The notes beneath the pieces are model-generated. The model saw nothing but the letters and a program-made list of their open reading frames with translations, was not told where the DNA came from and searched no databases. From Casuarina equisetifolia (lineage: Eukaryota > Streptophyta > Magnoliopsida > Fagales > Casuarinaceae): a stretch of DNA of 64,000 nt. Where the stretch lies: the NCBI GenBank assembly GCA_028551475.1, contig CM052362.1, positions 23,790,021-23,854,020 of the forward strand, in the 5' to 3' direction. Shown one piece after another: positions 11,585 to 23,643 of the stretch. Numbering within the stretch: the stretch's first letter is position 1; every line of letters begins with the position of its first letter. Made by a program: the position numbers and the translations under genes.

Positions 11585-14200
11585 ACAACTCCCATATTAG
11601 AGAAATTTTTTTAAGTGAAGTTTATTTGAAAAAAAGACCTTCCAATCTTTGAAGTTAGCTTTTGGATTAACTCTTGGGCCTTTTATACCATAATAGTTCC
11701 AATAAGTGGCAGCATGAGACTTCTTTCATTCTCGTATAATTACTCCTTCCAGGTTTTGCCATTGCTAGCCCCAGCCAATTGTGTGCATAAGGCATGGCAG
11801 TTTCTCTACCATTGAAGGCGAAGAAACATTATAAATCAATTGTTTTCTAGGGACGGGAGCAACAAACGCAGAAATTCGATCACTTATTTAAAGGAAACTA
11901 TATAAATAAAAAGATTATCTGAATAATCCATGACAATATGGTATTTTATTTGGTTAAACGGTGACTTTCCATAGCTGTTATCAACTATGTTTGTCAAAAT
12001 ATTGACCTTTTCTTTTCCTAGTGTTGGAAACAATTTGATCCCTTCATGGTGTGGAATTAAATCATTCATATTTTCACACATTTTCTTTCCTAGTTGAAGT
12101 TTGAGGTCTGATTACTCCATTCTGCTGGTAATACCTTTTTTTTGTAAAGGTCTTTATGATAAAAAAAAAATTTCGTTTTTCTTTCATTTTTTTTTTATCA
12201 TTCTACCACGCACAATAACATCAAGGATCTATTAAATGAAATAAATACATTAAAGAAAAATTCTCGTTACACTAAGGAAATGAAATTTTTTGTATGACTT
12301 ATATATTAATTCAACAAAATTATATATATTAGTTTCTCATTACCTTACAATCAGTTTTAAGGGAGGATTGGATGGGACTTTCCACACAATGATCAAGCCA
12401 TGAATAGTACTTTTAACTTTGAACGATGCATACAACTCGTACTGAAACATAGCGTTTTTTACATAAAAAATACAGCTTAAGAAACACCACTTACCAAAAA
12501 ACAACAAAAACCCAAAATATTTATTGATGCCAGCAAACAGAAGAAAACAGAAGAGTGGATTGAAGCAAAGAAGATCATCGTTTTCGAGACCAATTGGAGT
12601 GTATTGTCCTTTAGTGTTGCCTGTTGAGCACGTGTTCATGTTCAAACAGGTTGTGGAAAGGTTTGGGGTGGGTGCTATGGATGTCCCGCAGTGATCCTTC
12701 CTTGCGCACCATAAGCACCAGGAAGATAGACAGGTTGGTTTCTACCGTTCTTAGCCGAAGAAAAGCTGGCATAAGTGATAATACCAAGAAATCACGCTTA
12801 TAAGAGACGCACAGGCACCTCCTGCAAAGGCTTCAGGTTTCACGTAATAAAACATGCAAAGGTAGCCTCCAACATCATAGGATAGCTCAGGACTTTTATT
12901 GCTATACAGAGAACCAAACAGAAGGACACCTAACGCTGCGTCGAACTCTGAAAACTGCTCGAGTAGAAGTACCCCAAATCAATGGAAAACCAGAAAGCTA
13001 GTGTAAGAAAAACAAGTTTAAACCGGAAGCAAAAACTTGAAGGAAAAACAAGCAAAGAGCTTGAGAAAAGGTAAGTTTTCAACATCGGTGGTTTTTCTTC
13101 TCCCTTAAAATCGGCTTGCAAGGAGGAAAAAAGTTTGTCCATTTATTGAAAACTACACAATATATGAGACAGTACTGGCGTATCATCGAACTGGAGTTTT
13201 AACGGAAAGTGCAGCTGATACTTTAAACCACATGCAAGTAGCTTTACATCGAACTATTTCATGGATCCCGTTTTACACCATTACTGGTTTTAGCAAGTAC
13301 CTATTTCGAGTATTGAGTAGCATGATGTATGGCTGGAAGACAAAAATGAGCATAACACGTCTTCTGTGGGTCTCAAAGGCAGGCTAAATCAGAAATTTTC
13401 TTCCTCTCTCTTCTTGCTCTTTATATGCTTTTGATTTCAGGAACTGGTAGTCCTCATTGACGATAATATACTGAAGGATAGGACCACAACAACCAAACTT
13501 AATAAGAGGTTTAAGGCAATTAATATATAAATTTACCGAGAAAGCCATGCTTCTGTCCGAGTAACTTTAGAAGGACAGTTAGCTTTTCTTTTGCAGCAGA
13601 CACAATGATTTGAGATGTCTATGATTATTGGAGCTATCACAAGAGCCAGTGCTACAGTGAGAGCCAGAAACATCGCTGGGTTCGGGGTAGCTGGCATCAT
13701 CAAATTTGGAGCGTTTGACGATCGCAGAGTGCAGTACAAATAAGAGTAATCAATGGAAGCCACTTATGACAAATAACAACAATAGTTGTAATCTGAATGA
13801 TGCATGGATAAACAATCCTTACTAGCTAAACTGCATGTCAAGATCTTAGGTACCATACAAAAGCATTGTCAATAACTATAAATTTTAAATAACTAGTAGA
13901 TGATCCCAAGGAGTAGTTAATTGGTTGAGTTGATGACACTTGAGGGCTTACCAAATATATACTGAGAAGTGAACACAGAGAAGTACATAAATTGAAAGAA
14001 CCCATGAAGGAATCGTGGGCAGCATGCTAGTTTCTTCTTTTAACATTTTCACTTGTAAACCAACATCTCGGACTCTTTTGGAAGTATTCATGTGAGTTGA
14101 TGCAAACAAATAGCGGAAACAAATGAGAAATTTGTCATGTTCCGAAGCATGCATTGACCAGGATGGTGTTTATGCAAGAAATATTTGGTTGGTAAACATT
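11585..14200 (-). repeat. segmental duplication block B (partner 38.09-41.47 kb)
   Basis: Starting at actcccata-tagagaaa, the sequence runs parallel to 38096 onward through the 3' flank, exon 3, intron 2 and exon 2 of the DUF1218 gene and part of intron 1. The partner differs mainly by a ~785 bp LTR-like insertion in intron 2. The small open frame at 12081-11884 is simply the conserved flank. Confidence 0.8.
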
Positions 14201-14421
14201 TTATAAATCACATGACGAAGGAAAAACAACAAGATTACTATCTTAAATAGACCCATTAAAGGATGACCAATAAGATGAAGAAAAATCTAGCAAAGCTATA
14301 TATTTAGGCATGGTATTTTGGTTACCGTAATCCTTTTAGCTTCTGCAGCAAAACCAGAAACAGCTGGTATCAGTCCCAGAATTGCCAGGATAGTGCATAC
14401 CTCTACATCCTTTACTTCCAT
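12642..14421 (-). pseudogene. DUF1218 array copy B, disrupted
   Basis: Exon 1 (14421-14326) is intact: MEVKDVEVC start, first membrane helix, FAAEAKRIT end, donor at 14325. Exon 2 (about 13735-13545) keeps the NPAMFLALTVALALVI helix and the HCVCC motif, but its acceptor AG, present in C, D, E, F, G and I, has become TG. Exon 3 (from 12954) begins with a 2-base gain relative to intact copies and carries one extra T in the fourth helix (atttcttgg). Both exon 3 lesions are shared with copy G. The tail (NQPVYLPGAYGAQ) is still readable to the TGA at 12644-12642. As it stands it cannot make a full protein. Confidence 0.8.
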
Positions 14422-14424
14422 AGT

Positions 14425-15450
14425 CTCTCCCACTCTCTTCAAATTCTAAGCATCTGTGGCTCCTTGTTTGAGAATAGGTTTGGCCTAAAGCTGTTCAACA
14501 ACTTTACGCGAGGCGAGTCGTGGATTTATACTCTCCAAGATCACGAGGACAGGAAAAAGGGAACTCGCAATACTTAAATCTTAGCAGGGTAGTTCCGAGA
14601 ACGTTATTGTAAGAACAAGTTTGGTTCAAAGACGTCGTCCTGAAAGAGCTTTAAATGAACTTTATAATCGCCTTTTGTTTTTCATTTAGGAAGAAACAAT
14701 TCAAACGACAACTTGGCTAGAACAGACAGAAGTGGTGGAAGATTAAGAGCATCGGGGAGCCTAAGCCACAAGTACAGGCTAAGGGCAATGGCCCTTCCTA
14801 CACTGCAGTGTGAGAGAGATAGATGTCCCCTTCCAAGCTTTAGTCCGAGTGAAATGAACGTCCCCTCCATGCACTGAGAAGGCTCAACGCAAAGTCTAGC
14901 CCACCGAACGGGGCACAGTGGAATACGACACAAATTCAATCCTGTGGAAGATAAAGAACAATAAAATGCCTAGTCCCTCAGCTTTCGTCCGACCGAAATC
15001 AACGTCCCCTCCATGCACTGAGAAGGGTTAACACAAAGTCAGGCCCTCCGAACGGGGCACAGTGGAAGACAAAGAACAATAAAATGCCTCGTACCTCAGC
15101 TCTAGTCCGACTGAAATCATCGTGCATAATACCTTGGAGTCTTGAATAATTTACTTTTCAACTCTCACCTCGTTTGATAAGACTTTTTCTACGGTGATTG
15201 AAATTCATCCAAAGGAGTGGTTTTCCCCTTGGTCACTTTGTTCGTATACCTTAAGCTCGCATCCTTGAAAATCATTGTACAACAAAAATACCATCCGCCA
15301 TAAAAGTCCATGTCAAGGACCACGAGAACTGGCAAAACTTGACGTGGCCTGCATACGTAGTCCTTTCAAGCATCTTCACAGCTAGGCTGCGTATCATTGA
15401 GCCACTAGTATACAGCTCAAGTTTTTAATGGTTACATTTAGCGACCTACC
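14425..15450. other. 5' flank of copy B; no gene
   Basis: Contains a TATA-like ttatactc variant (TATAAA on the minus strand at 14530-14525). It also has two copies of a ctgagaagg-containing segment (14820-14950 and 14975-15100), which recurs in the 5' flanks of D, I and near 55.0 kb. The 85-codon frame at 14939-14682 is this repeat, not a gene. Confidence 0.6.
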
Positions 15451-15515
15451 AGCCAATTGACTAGAAAAATAACTATAGAAATAGAACCGTTAGAAATTAA
15501 AAAAAAATTGGTCAC

Positions 15516-15658
15516 TTTTAGGTGTATGAAATCCAAATTACATATACTTTTTAATATTCATTTGTGTTTGCTGCACTATTTGTGCAGATCTATAACAATT
15601 TATATTGTTATTGTTCTTCTTGTTGCTACTCACCTTCCATGTCTTGATTCTTGCTCCA
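15516..15658 (-). pseudogene. polygalacturonase relic (intron 7 plus end of exon 7)
   Basis: This stretch matches 6650-6808 of the intact gene. On the minus strand it reads GARIKTWK (the RIK signature and the last codons of exon 7), then the same gtgagtagcaac donor, then intron 7. Nothing else of the gene remains. The same relic lies at 25.6 kb. Confidence 0.75.
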
Positions 15659-16625
15659 CTTATGGAATTAATAAAAAGATTCTCTATCTTTGTTATAAAA
15701 TATAAAATTTTCATAAAGAAATGTTATTTTGAGTGAGATTTGAAGGCTTCCAACCTCTATTTTTGGTAATTATTGTAATTCTAGGATATATCCCTATACT
15801 TTTGTATACTATTTTTTATTAATGTATACTTATATTTTCATAAAAAAAAAATTCTCTAAATCATCCATGCCAATATAGTATTTTATTTAGTTAAATTGTA
15901 ACTTTCCATAACTATTATCAACTATGTTTGTCAAAGTATTGATCTTTTCTTTTCCTGGTGTTGGAAACAATTTGATCCTTTGATGGTGTGAAATTGAATC
16001 TTTCATGTTTTCAAACATTTTCGTTGCTAGTTCAAGTTTGAGGTCTGACTACTCCGTTGTGCTGGTAATACCTTTTTCCAAGGTTCTCTATGAACAATTT
16101 CTTTTCTTTTCTTTTCCCTCATTCTACCATAAGAATATGAAGGATCTATTAGGTGAAATTCATACACTAAAGAAAAATTCTCGTTATATTTAAATATGAA
16201 ATGTCTTATATGACTTGTATATTAATTCCATAAATTTTATTTATATTAGTTTCCCATTTGGATTTTACATTCGATACATTTATCAAGCCATGAATAGCAC
16301 TTTGAACTTCAAGCGATACACACGACTTGCACTGAAATATACTGTGTTTCTCATAAAAAAATACAGCTTAAAAAACTCCACTTGCTGAGGAACAATAACA
16401 ACCCATAGTACTTACTAATGCCAGCAAACAGAAGAAAACAAAGAAAATGTGTGTTGAAGCAAAGAAGATGATCGTTTTCGAGACCGATTGGCGAGTATTG
16501 TCCTTTAATGTTGCCTGCAATGCATGTCTTCATGTTCAAACAGGTTGTCGAGAGGTTTGGGGTGGGTACTGAGGGTGTCCCACTGGGATCACCCCTTGCC
16601 CTCGATAAGATAGACTGGTTGGTTG

Positions 16626-18328
16626 CTAGACTGGTTGGTTACTACTGTTCTTAGCTGATGAAAAGCTGGTATAAGTGATAATACCAAGAATCACGCTTAT
16701 AAGGGACGCACAGACACCTCCGGCAAAGACTCCTGGTTGCACGCCATAATACATGCAATGCACGCCTATAACTTCGGGACTTTTATTGCTATACTGAGCA
16801 CCATACAGAAGGACACCTAACGCTGCGACGAACGCTGACCTGCTCAAGTAGAAGTAGCCCAAATCAATGGAAAACCAGAAAGCTAGCGTGAGAAAAACGA
16901 GTTTAAACCGTAAGCAACAACTCGAAGGAAAAACAAGCAAAGAGCTTGAAAAAAGGGCGAGTTTTCAATGTTGGAAGTTTCTTTTCTTTTCTTCTCTTTT
17001 ATTTTTCTCTTAAAGTCAGCTTGTAAAGAGGAAAAAGTTTGTCCATATACTGAAAATCACACAGGAGATTGTGAAATATGAGGCATTCCAGGCGTATCAT
17101 CAAACTAGAGCTTTGATGGAAAGTGGCGCTGATGTTTTAAACCATATGCAAGTAGTTATAGCAACCAAAAATTTTATGGATCCCATACACCATTACTGGT
17201 TTTAGAAAGTGCGTTCTTCGAGCGTAAAAGACAAAAACGAGTATGAAAACATCTCCTATGGAAGCAAAATCACAAATTTCCTTGCTCTTCCTTCTTACTT
17301 TTATTTTTTTTTTTATTTTTTTATTTTTATTTTTATTTTTAGTTTTATTTTATTTTTATATACTTTTGGTTTCATAAACTGATAGTCCTCATTAACGATA
17401 ATATCTCAAAGGGTAGGACCACAACAACCCAACTTCATAAGAAGTTTAAAGCATAAGTATAGAAATTTACCAGGAAAGCCGTGCTACTTTCCAATTAACG
17501 TTAGAAGGATAGTCAGCTTTTCTTTTGCAGCAGATGCAACGAGTTGAGATGTCTATGATTATTCGAGCTATCACAAGAGCCAGAAACATCGCTGGGTTCG
17601 AGGGTAGCCGGCAATCGTCAGACTCAGAGCGTTTTTGGATCTCAGAGCGCTGTGGAAATAAGAGTAATCCAGCAATTTAACTTCATTTCGATCATAAAAA
17701 TGGAGGCAACTTACGACAAATGACAATAATAATCATGATCTGAATGATGCATGTATAAATGGTCCTTACTACCTAAATTGCATGTCAAGATTTTAGGTAT
17801 CATACATAAAACCATTGTCAACAATTATAAATTTTAAATAAACTAGAGATGATCCCAAGAACAATCCTACTTAAGTGCTTACTAAATATATACTGAGAAG
17901 TACAAAAATTGAAAGAGCCCATGAAGGAATCGTGCTCAACATGCTAGTTTCTTTTTTTATTTTTTTCTTTTAACTTTTTGAATAGTAAACCAACATCTCG
18001 GACTCTTTTGGAAGTATTTCAGTGAGTTGGTGCAAACAAATAGCAGAAACAAATGAATATTTATCATGTTCCAAAGCATGCATTGACTATGATGGAGTTT
18101 ATGCAGCAAATATTTGGTTAGTAAACATTTGGTAAATCTCATGAAGGAAAAACAAGAAGATAACGATATTAAATAGACCCATTAAAGGATATACCGCAAA
18201 ACTATATATTTAGGCATATTATTTTGGTTTACCGTAATCCTTGTAGCCTCTGCAGCAAAACCAGCAGCAGCTGATATCAGTCCCAGGAGTCCCAGGGTAG
18301 TGCATATCACTTCATCCTTTCCGTCCAT
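16626..18328 (-). CDS. DUF1218 membrane protein, array copy C (intact, 162 aa)
   Basis: Three exons: 18328-18233, 17649-17471, 16839-16626, all GT-AG and in phase. Helix 1 lies in exon 1 (MDGKDEVIC start, FAAEATRIT end). Exon 2 has the first loop Cys (DDCRLPSNPAMF), helix 2 shortened by about six residues relative to copy B, and the TRCICC motif. Exon 3 completes Trp at the junction and holds helix 3 (SAFVAALGVLLYGA), a loop Cys (HCMYY), the family signature QPGVFAGGVCASLI and helix 4. The frame ends at TAG after NSSNQPV. Downstream, the former Gly/Pro tail can still be read in frame. Family members with four helices act in wall lignification and vascular or leaf patterning; the role here is unknown. 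Coding potential is good, but expression is unproven. Confidence 0.8.
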
Positions 18329-18430
18329 AGTCTCTCCCTGTCCTTCAAATTCCAAGTATCTGTGGCTCTTTGTTTAAAAATTCGTTTGGCCTAAAGCCGT
18401 TCAACAACTTTCAGTGTGGCAAGTCATTGA

Positions 18431-18436
18431 TTTATA
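18431..18436 (-). promoter_or_regulatory. TATA box of copy C
   Basis: GGAGATTATAAATC on the minus strand, about 100 bp before the ATG. The same element stands at the same distance before D (23752-23747), E (27984-27979) and I (45248-45243, as TATATA), and closer before F (34304-34299) and J (51540-51535). This conservation across the array supports it as the core promoter. Confidence 0.6.
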
Positions 18437-20989
18437 ATCTCCAAGATCATGAGGAGAGGAAAAAGTACTGGCTGACTTGCCCGGAAAAAAAGAATGAACT
18501 TGCAGCATTTTAATCCTGTAGGGAGGTTCCGAGAACGTTAATGAAAGAACAAGTTTGATTCAAAGGCATTGTCGTGAAAGCGTGTTTAATGATTTTTTAA
18601 CGTTATCGCTTTGTGTTTTTCATTTAGGAAATAAAAAACCATTCGAACGGCAGCTTGGCATGGGACCAGAAGAGGAGGAAAACAATCTCTCCCAAATTCA
18701 AACGATCTTTCGTTTCGCTTGAAAGACCTCGGTTAACTATTTACAATGACAGCAATAGGTGACAAGGAAAGACAAGGAATAAGAGCTCGCAACACTTGAC
18801 CAGAACAAAGAAAAAGCTTTTAATACTTTAATTTCGTTCTTAGCAGTCAATTTCTGAGAACGGTGTTGTTAGTACACGGAGAACATGATTGTGAGAACAT
18901 GTCCGATGATTAATTTTTTTCCTTATTTGAGTCAATGGACAACAACAACAACAAACGGAAAGGACAAATGGTATCAGAATAGGAGACGGGAAGGATGATC
19001 TGCCCTTCGAAGGGAATACTGGACCAACTTCGTTAATTTATCAATTCAGAGAACTTCGGTCGGTTTTAACGCTATCTCTTACGTTAGCGGTCTTTTATTA
19101 TTGGCTTCTTAGCGTTAAACTTCCGAGAACATAATACTAGTGCATAATAGTAATAATACTGAAAATTATGGATATCAGTAAATACTATTTTATTAAAACT
19201 AGTTTTTGAAAAAAATTGTAGAAATATCTTTCTAATTGAGAGAATAATAGAGAAGATACAACATTCATCTCTTAAAAGCATTGGACAGGAGACAGGGAAC
19301 ATGTATGAGGCTATCTTGAACCTGCTGCATATGTAGGAGGACCAAAAACAAGATTCTATTGAATACTTACGCGTAAACTATGATCTAAATGCAGATGCTG
19401 ATACAAATTTGTTTTTGGAGTTACTATCTTTGTCTCAAATGCCATATGAGTCTGCACTTTCTAGGGAAAAGCCTTGCGATTAGTTTAATCCTTTGGTAAA
19501 CTTCCACAGCTTCTAGAATAGGGTTCAGATCGCCTTCCTTGTCTTGAGCACACATTCGATTGTTGTCCAAGGTCATTGATTATCATTTCGAGAGTAGTGA
19601 TTGTTCTGCTAAAGCTCGTTAAAAAGTTCTGCTAGAGTAAATAGTTAATGAGGGAATGATGTGGAATTGGTACTAAGCTAAGACACTTGTGTCTGATCAT
19701 GACACTAATCGTGGGTGATAGTACACGAAGCTCTACACTCAAAACTATGGATTACAAAAAGGTCATATTCACTTCCGGGGGTTTTGATGCTATATTGAAA
19801 ATTTAGTTCCTTCTTACAATTGACTTATACCGAAAGATGACATTTTTATGTATAGAAGATGTCAATACTAGTTGCAAATAATGGTGAATAGTCAATGAGG
19901 ACATTAAATTTTAATGCCAACTTTTGATAAAATTTTGGAGGATATGTGCATACAATAACATGCATTGTCAACGAAACTCTTAGCATTCAAAGAGAAAGCA
20001 TCACTTGAGAAACTTCCTAAGAAACCACCTTGAATGTCTCATCCAAGAGTTTTGGTCACTTATATTATACAAACTAATGTATTTTGAAAGATAATCTTGA
20101 GCTTATTCATGGGAGATCCATAAACAACAAAATGACACAAACCAAATAACATAGAATCAAAGAGATTCTTTGTTAGCAAACTCCCATGGGATATCCATGC
20201 ACCTAAAAAATTAAGAAAGTAATAGAAGCATAAGGATTTCTCTCATAGTATATATTTGTTCTTTCCAAGTTTAACAGAGAATCAACATAACTTGCACGTT
20301 TGGGAAGGAAATTTAAAGGTTGATTTTCATTTTCATTTTACACAATTGTAATCTGTCTTTGGTTTTGAAGTTCTGTAATACGCAAAAAATTCCAGCAACT
20401 TTGCCCTTACACTTCGTTATTTTGGTGTAATGTTTATTATTCAAATCTCTTAGAAAGCATGTTGAATGCGGTGTTATTTATTGGATTGTTGTACTCATTA
20501 TACCAAAAGGTGTTTTCCTCTTATAAGCCAATTAAGGGGAGAAAAGGGGCTTTCATGCATAGTATCAATTAAGTAAGACATATTTTAGTTCTTGAATGAC
20601 TTTTATACATAGTATCAAAGTTTAGATTTTAAGCAAAGTATTCTTTAGGTAGGCCTTCGTGGAAAGTAATTTCCTTCTCTTGAATTAGGTAGGCCATCTT
20701 GTTGAATCCAGTATTTGTTATTTAGTACTAATACACTGACCCATCGTACTTCTCATTTATAAATGCATTCTCTCTCTTAAAAGCCAGGTTATGAGAAAAA
20801 GTTTACCTTCTAGCAAAGTATAGTATTAATTTATAAAGACAACATCTCTTCAACCAAAACACAATTTGACTGAGTGTTTTTGAAGCCTCGGCTAGCCTGC
20901 TACCGTTCTTTCTGCTTTGTCTTTGTTTCAAAATGACAAGACAGATCATTTTCTTAAACGAAGTCAGACCCCTTTTCTTCGTTTTGTGA

Positions 20990-21400
20990 ACCTCGGACAG
21001 ACTAAACACATTCATAGCCTTCGTTTTCCTCACTTTTTTTTTTTGGCGCAAACCCTGTCTGTAACTCTTTACAATAACGGCTCCACCTCAGAGTCCAGTA
21101 CAGCCCTCGAGCTTTTGAGTACAGAAACCTATTGTACCTCTCAACTGTAGGCAGTGTTTGGACCTCTTCGATGAGTGTCAAGTTCACTATGTCAGAGAAC
21201 CACTCGACATGAGGCAAAGCAATTTGAACAATCTTATATGCAAGAAGTCGTTGCTACCACCCAAAGCACCCGGCAGCGTTGCCTCCATCTTCACCAAAAT
21301 GGGAGGCTTTAGAGATGGATACGCCACCTTGATGGCGTCGACAGCTTGTACTGGCAGGGTTGATGGTTTACTTAGAACATGAACAGAAGATGCAGTTTTG
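20990..21400 (-). pseudogene. unidentified coding relic, frameshifted (twin at 30.74-31.04 kb)
   Basis: The minus strand shows protein-like sequence in two frames: VDAIKVAYPSLKPPILVKMEATLPGALGGSNDFL-type residues (about 21370-21215), then in another frame IALPHVEWFSDIVNLTLIEEVQ and RYNRFLYSKARGLYW (about 21217-21060). The composition looks like a conserved soluble protein, but I do not recognise the family. The equivalent stretch in block E is more degraded, so this relic predates the block duplication. Confidence 0.4.
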
Positions 21401-22284
21401 CTAATTTCTACATATTTTTCTTGAGAAAATATTATATATGTCAAATATTCAACAAAAAGACAATATCATTGGACATCCTTATATAAACATAAAGAGAAGG
21501 CCCAATAGGTAGACAAAAACCTTGTTTATGTATTATTTGATTTTTCAAGTTACCTGATAATCCTTAGTGAAATCCACAAACAAATAAGTATTTTCACTTA
21601 TATTGATTTTTATAAAACTGCATCTTTATTTTATTTTTTTTGGGTCTTTGATTATGTGATATGGTCATTTATATTGAACTTTTATAATTACTACATTGAA
21701 CTTATTTCATCAAATCATCTCAAAGGCAACTTACATATTCTATATAGATTGAGGATATTTAAGTCAGTAAGTTTTTTAATGTGACATAATCACAGCAATT
21801 AAAAATATCAAAGTATTAATAATGTCTTATATGACTTTTACATTAATTCAATAAATTTTATTTATAGTAGTTTCCCACTCTCTTACAATCAGTTCTAAGA
21901 GAGATTGGATTGGACTTTTCAACACATTATTTATTTAATTGCATCCTCATACTTGTATCAAGCCATGACTAGTACATTAACCTAGAACCATAAATGCAAC
22001 TTCGATTGAAACATAGTGTGTTTTACATTAAAAAAAAAAAAAGAAGAAGAAGCTTCAGAAACATCACTTACTGAAAAAACAACAACGACCCAAAGTATTT
22101 ATTGATGCCAGTATACAGAAGAAAGCAGAAGAATGTGGGTTTACGAGTGTGGTTGGAGCATATTGTCCTTCAATGTTGCCTGTTATGCATATCTTCGTAT
22201 TCAAACAGGTTGTGGGGTAGCTTGGAGTGGGTACTGAAGGTGTCCTACCGGGATCCCTGCTTGCGCTCCTTAAGCACCAGGAAG

Positions 22285-23643
22285 TTAGATTGGTTGGTAG
22301 CTGCTGCTCATAGCTGAAGAAAAGCTGGCATAATTGATAATACCAGCAATCACGCTTATAAGGGACGCAACACCACCTCCGGCAAAGGTCCCAGCTTTCC
22401 CGTAATAATATATGCAAAGGTGCTTTTCAGCGTCATATTTGTAACTTTTACTGCTAACCGCAGCAGCAAACAGGACAGCTAACGCTATGATGAACATTAG
22501 CCTGCTCGAGTGGAAATAGCCCAAATCAATGGAAACCAGAAAGCTAGTGTAAGAAAAACGAGTTTAAACCGGAAGCAACAACTTGAAGGAAAAATAATCA
22601 AAGAGCTCGAAAAAAGGTTAGTTTTCAAATAACTGATATGTTTTTGATTTCATAAACTGATAGTCCTCATTAACGATAATATTTCAAAGGATAGGATCAC
22701 AACAACCAAACTTAATAAGAGGTTTAAAGCAATTAATATAGAAATTTACCAGGAAAACCATGCTAATACCCGATTAACGTCAGAAGGATAGCTAGCTTTT
22801 CTTTTGAAGCAGATAGAACGAGTAAACATGTCTATCATTATTCGAGCCATCACAAGAGTAAGTGCTGCAAAGAGAGCTAGACACATCGCTGGGTTTTGGG
22901 GGCAATCGTCTAACTTAAAGGATTCTACCCCATAGTGCTGTGCAAGTAAGAGTAATCCAACAATTTAATATCATTTCGATCATAAAAATGGAAGCCACTT
23001 ATGACAAATAAGAGTAATAATTATGATCTGAATGATGCATGGATAAATGGTCCGTACTACCTAAATTGCATGTCAAGAATTTAGGTACCTTGCATAACCA
23101 TTGTCAATAACTATAAATGGTAAATAAACTAGGAGATGATCCCAAGAACTAGTCAATGCTGATTGATTTGATGAGATTTGAGGGCTTACAGAATATACGC
23201 TGAGAAATGAACACGGGGAAGTACATAAGTTGAAAGAACAAATGAAAGAATCGTGGGCAACATGCTAGTTTCTTCTTTTAACATTTTCACTAGAAAACCA
23301 ACATCTTGGAACTTTTAGAAGTACTTCAGTGATTTGATGGAAAAAAATAGCAGAAACAAATGAAATAGTTGTCATGTTCCGAAGCATGCATCGACTATGA
23401 TGAAGTCTATGCAAGAAATATTTGGTTGGTAAACATTTGCTAAATCTGACGATGAAGAAAAAACAACAAGATATAGACCCATTAAAGGATAATCCATAAG
23501 ATGAAGAAAACTCTAAGCAAAACTATATATTGGGGCATAGTATTTTGGTCTACCTTTGTAGCCTCTGCAGCAAAACAAGTAACAGCTGATACCAGTCCCA
23601 AGAATCCCAGGATAGAGTATATTACAACACCCTCTCTGTCCAT
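22285..23643 (-). CDS. DUF1218 membrane protein, array copy D (intact, 164 aa)
   Basis: Exons 23643-23554, 22937-22750 and 22501-22285 join in phase at GT-AG sites. Exon 1 (MDREGVVIY start) ends FAAEATK, two codons shorter than C, as in copy I. Exon 2 carries loop Cys DDCPQNPAM, helix 2 and, in place of the TRCICC motif of most copies, TRSICF, so two of its three Cys are replaced. Exon 3 has helix 3 (LMFIIALAVLFAAA), loop Cys HLCIYYY, a diverged AGTFAGGGVASLI signature and helix 4, ending at TAA after SSYQPI. Beyond the stop the old tail frame continues with one more stop. Probably membrane-embedded with four helices. Function unknown; the Cys loss may mean relaxed constraint. Confidence 0.78.

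Larger units (their letters stand above)
15470..21440 (-). repeat. segmental duplication block C (partner 25.57-31.07 kb)
   Basis: From actagaaaa-taactatagaaatagaaccg onward this block parallels 25567-31070: a polygalacturonase relic, the 3' flank, the DUF1218 gene, a 5' flank with a caattcaaacgatc-type segment (18.6-18.75 kb), and an unidentified coding relic at the far end (21.0-21.4 kb). It is one of four paired blocks in the array. Confidence 0.8.

Noticed and set aside
11884..12081. MCENM...-type ORF repeated at 38.3-38.6 kb
   Set aside because: Part of the conserved 3' flank of array blocks; breaks differ between copies and it is AT-driven.
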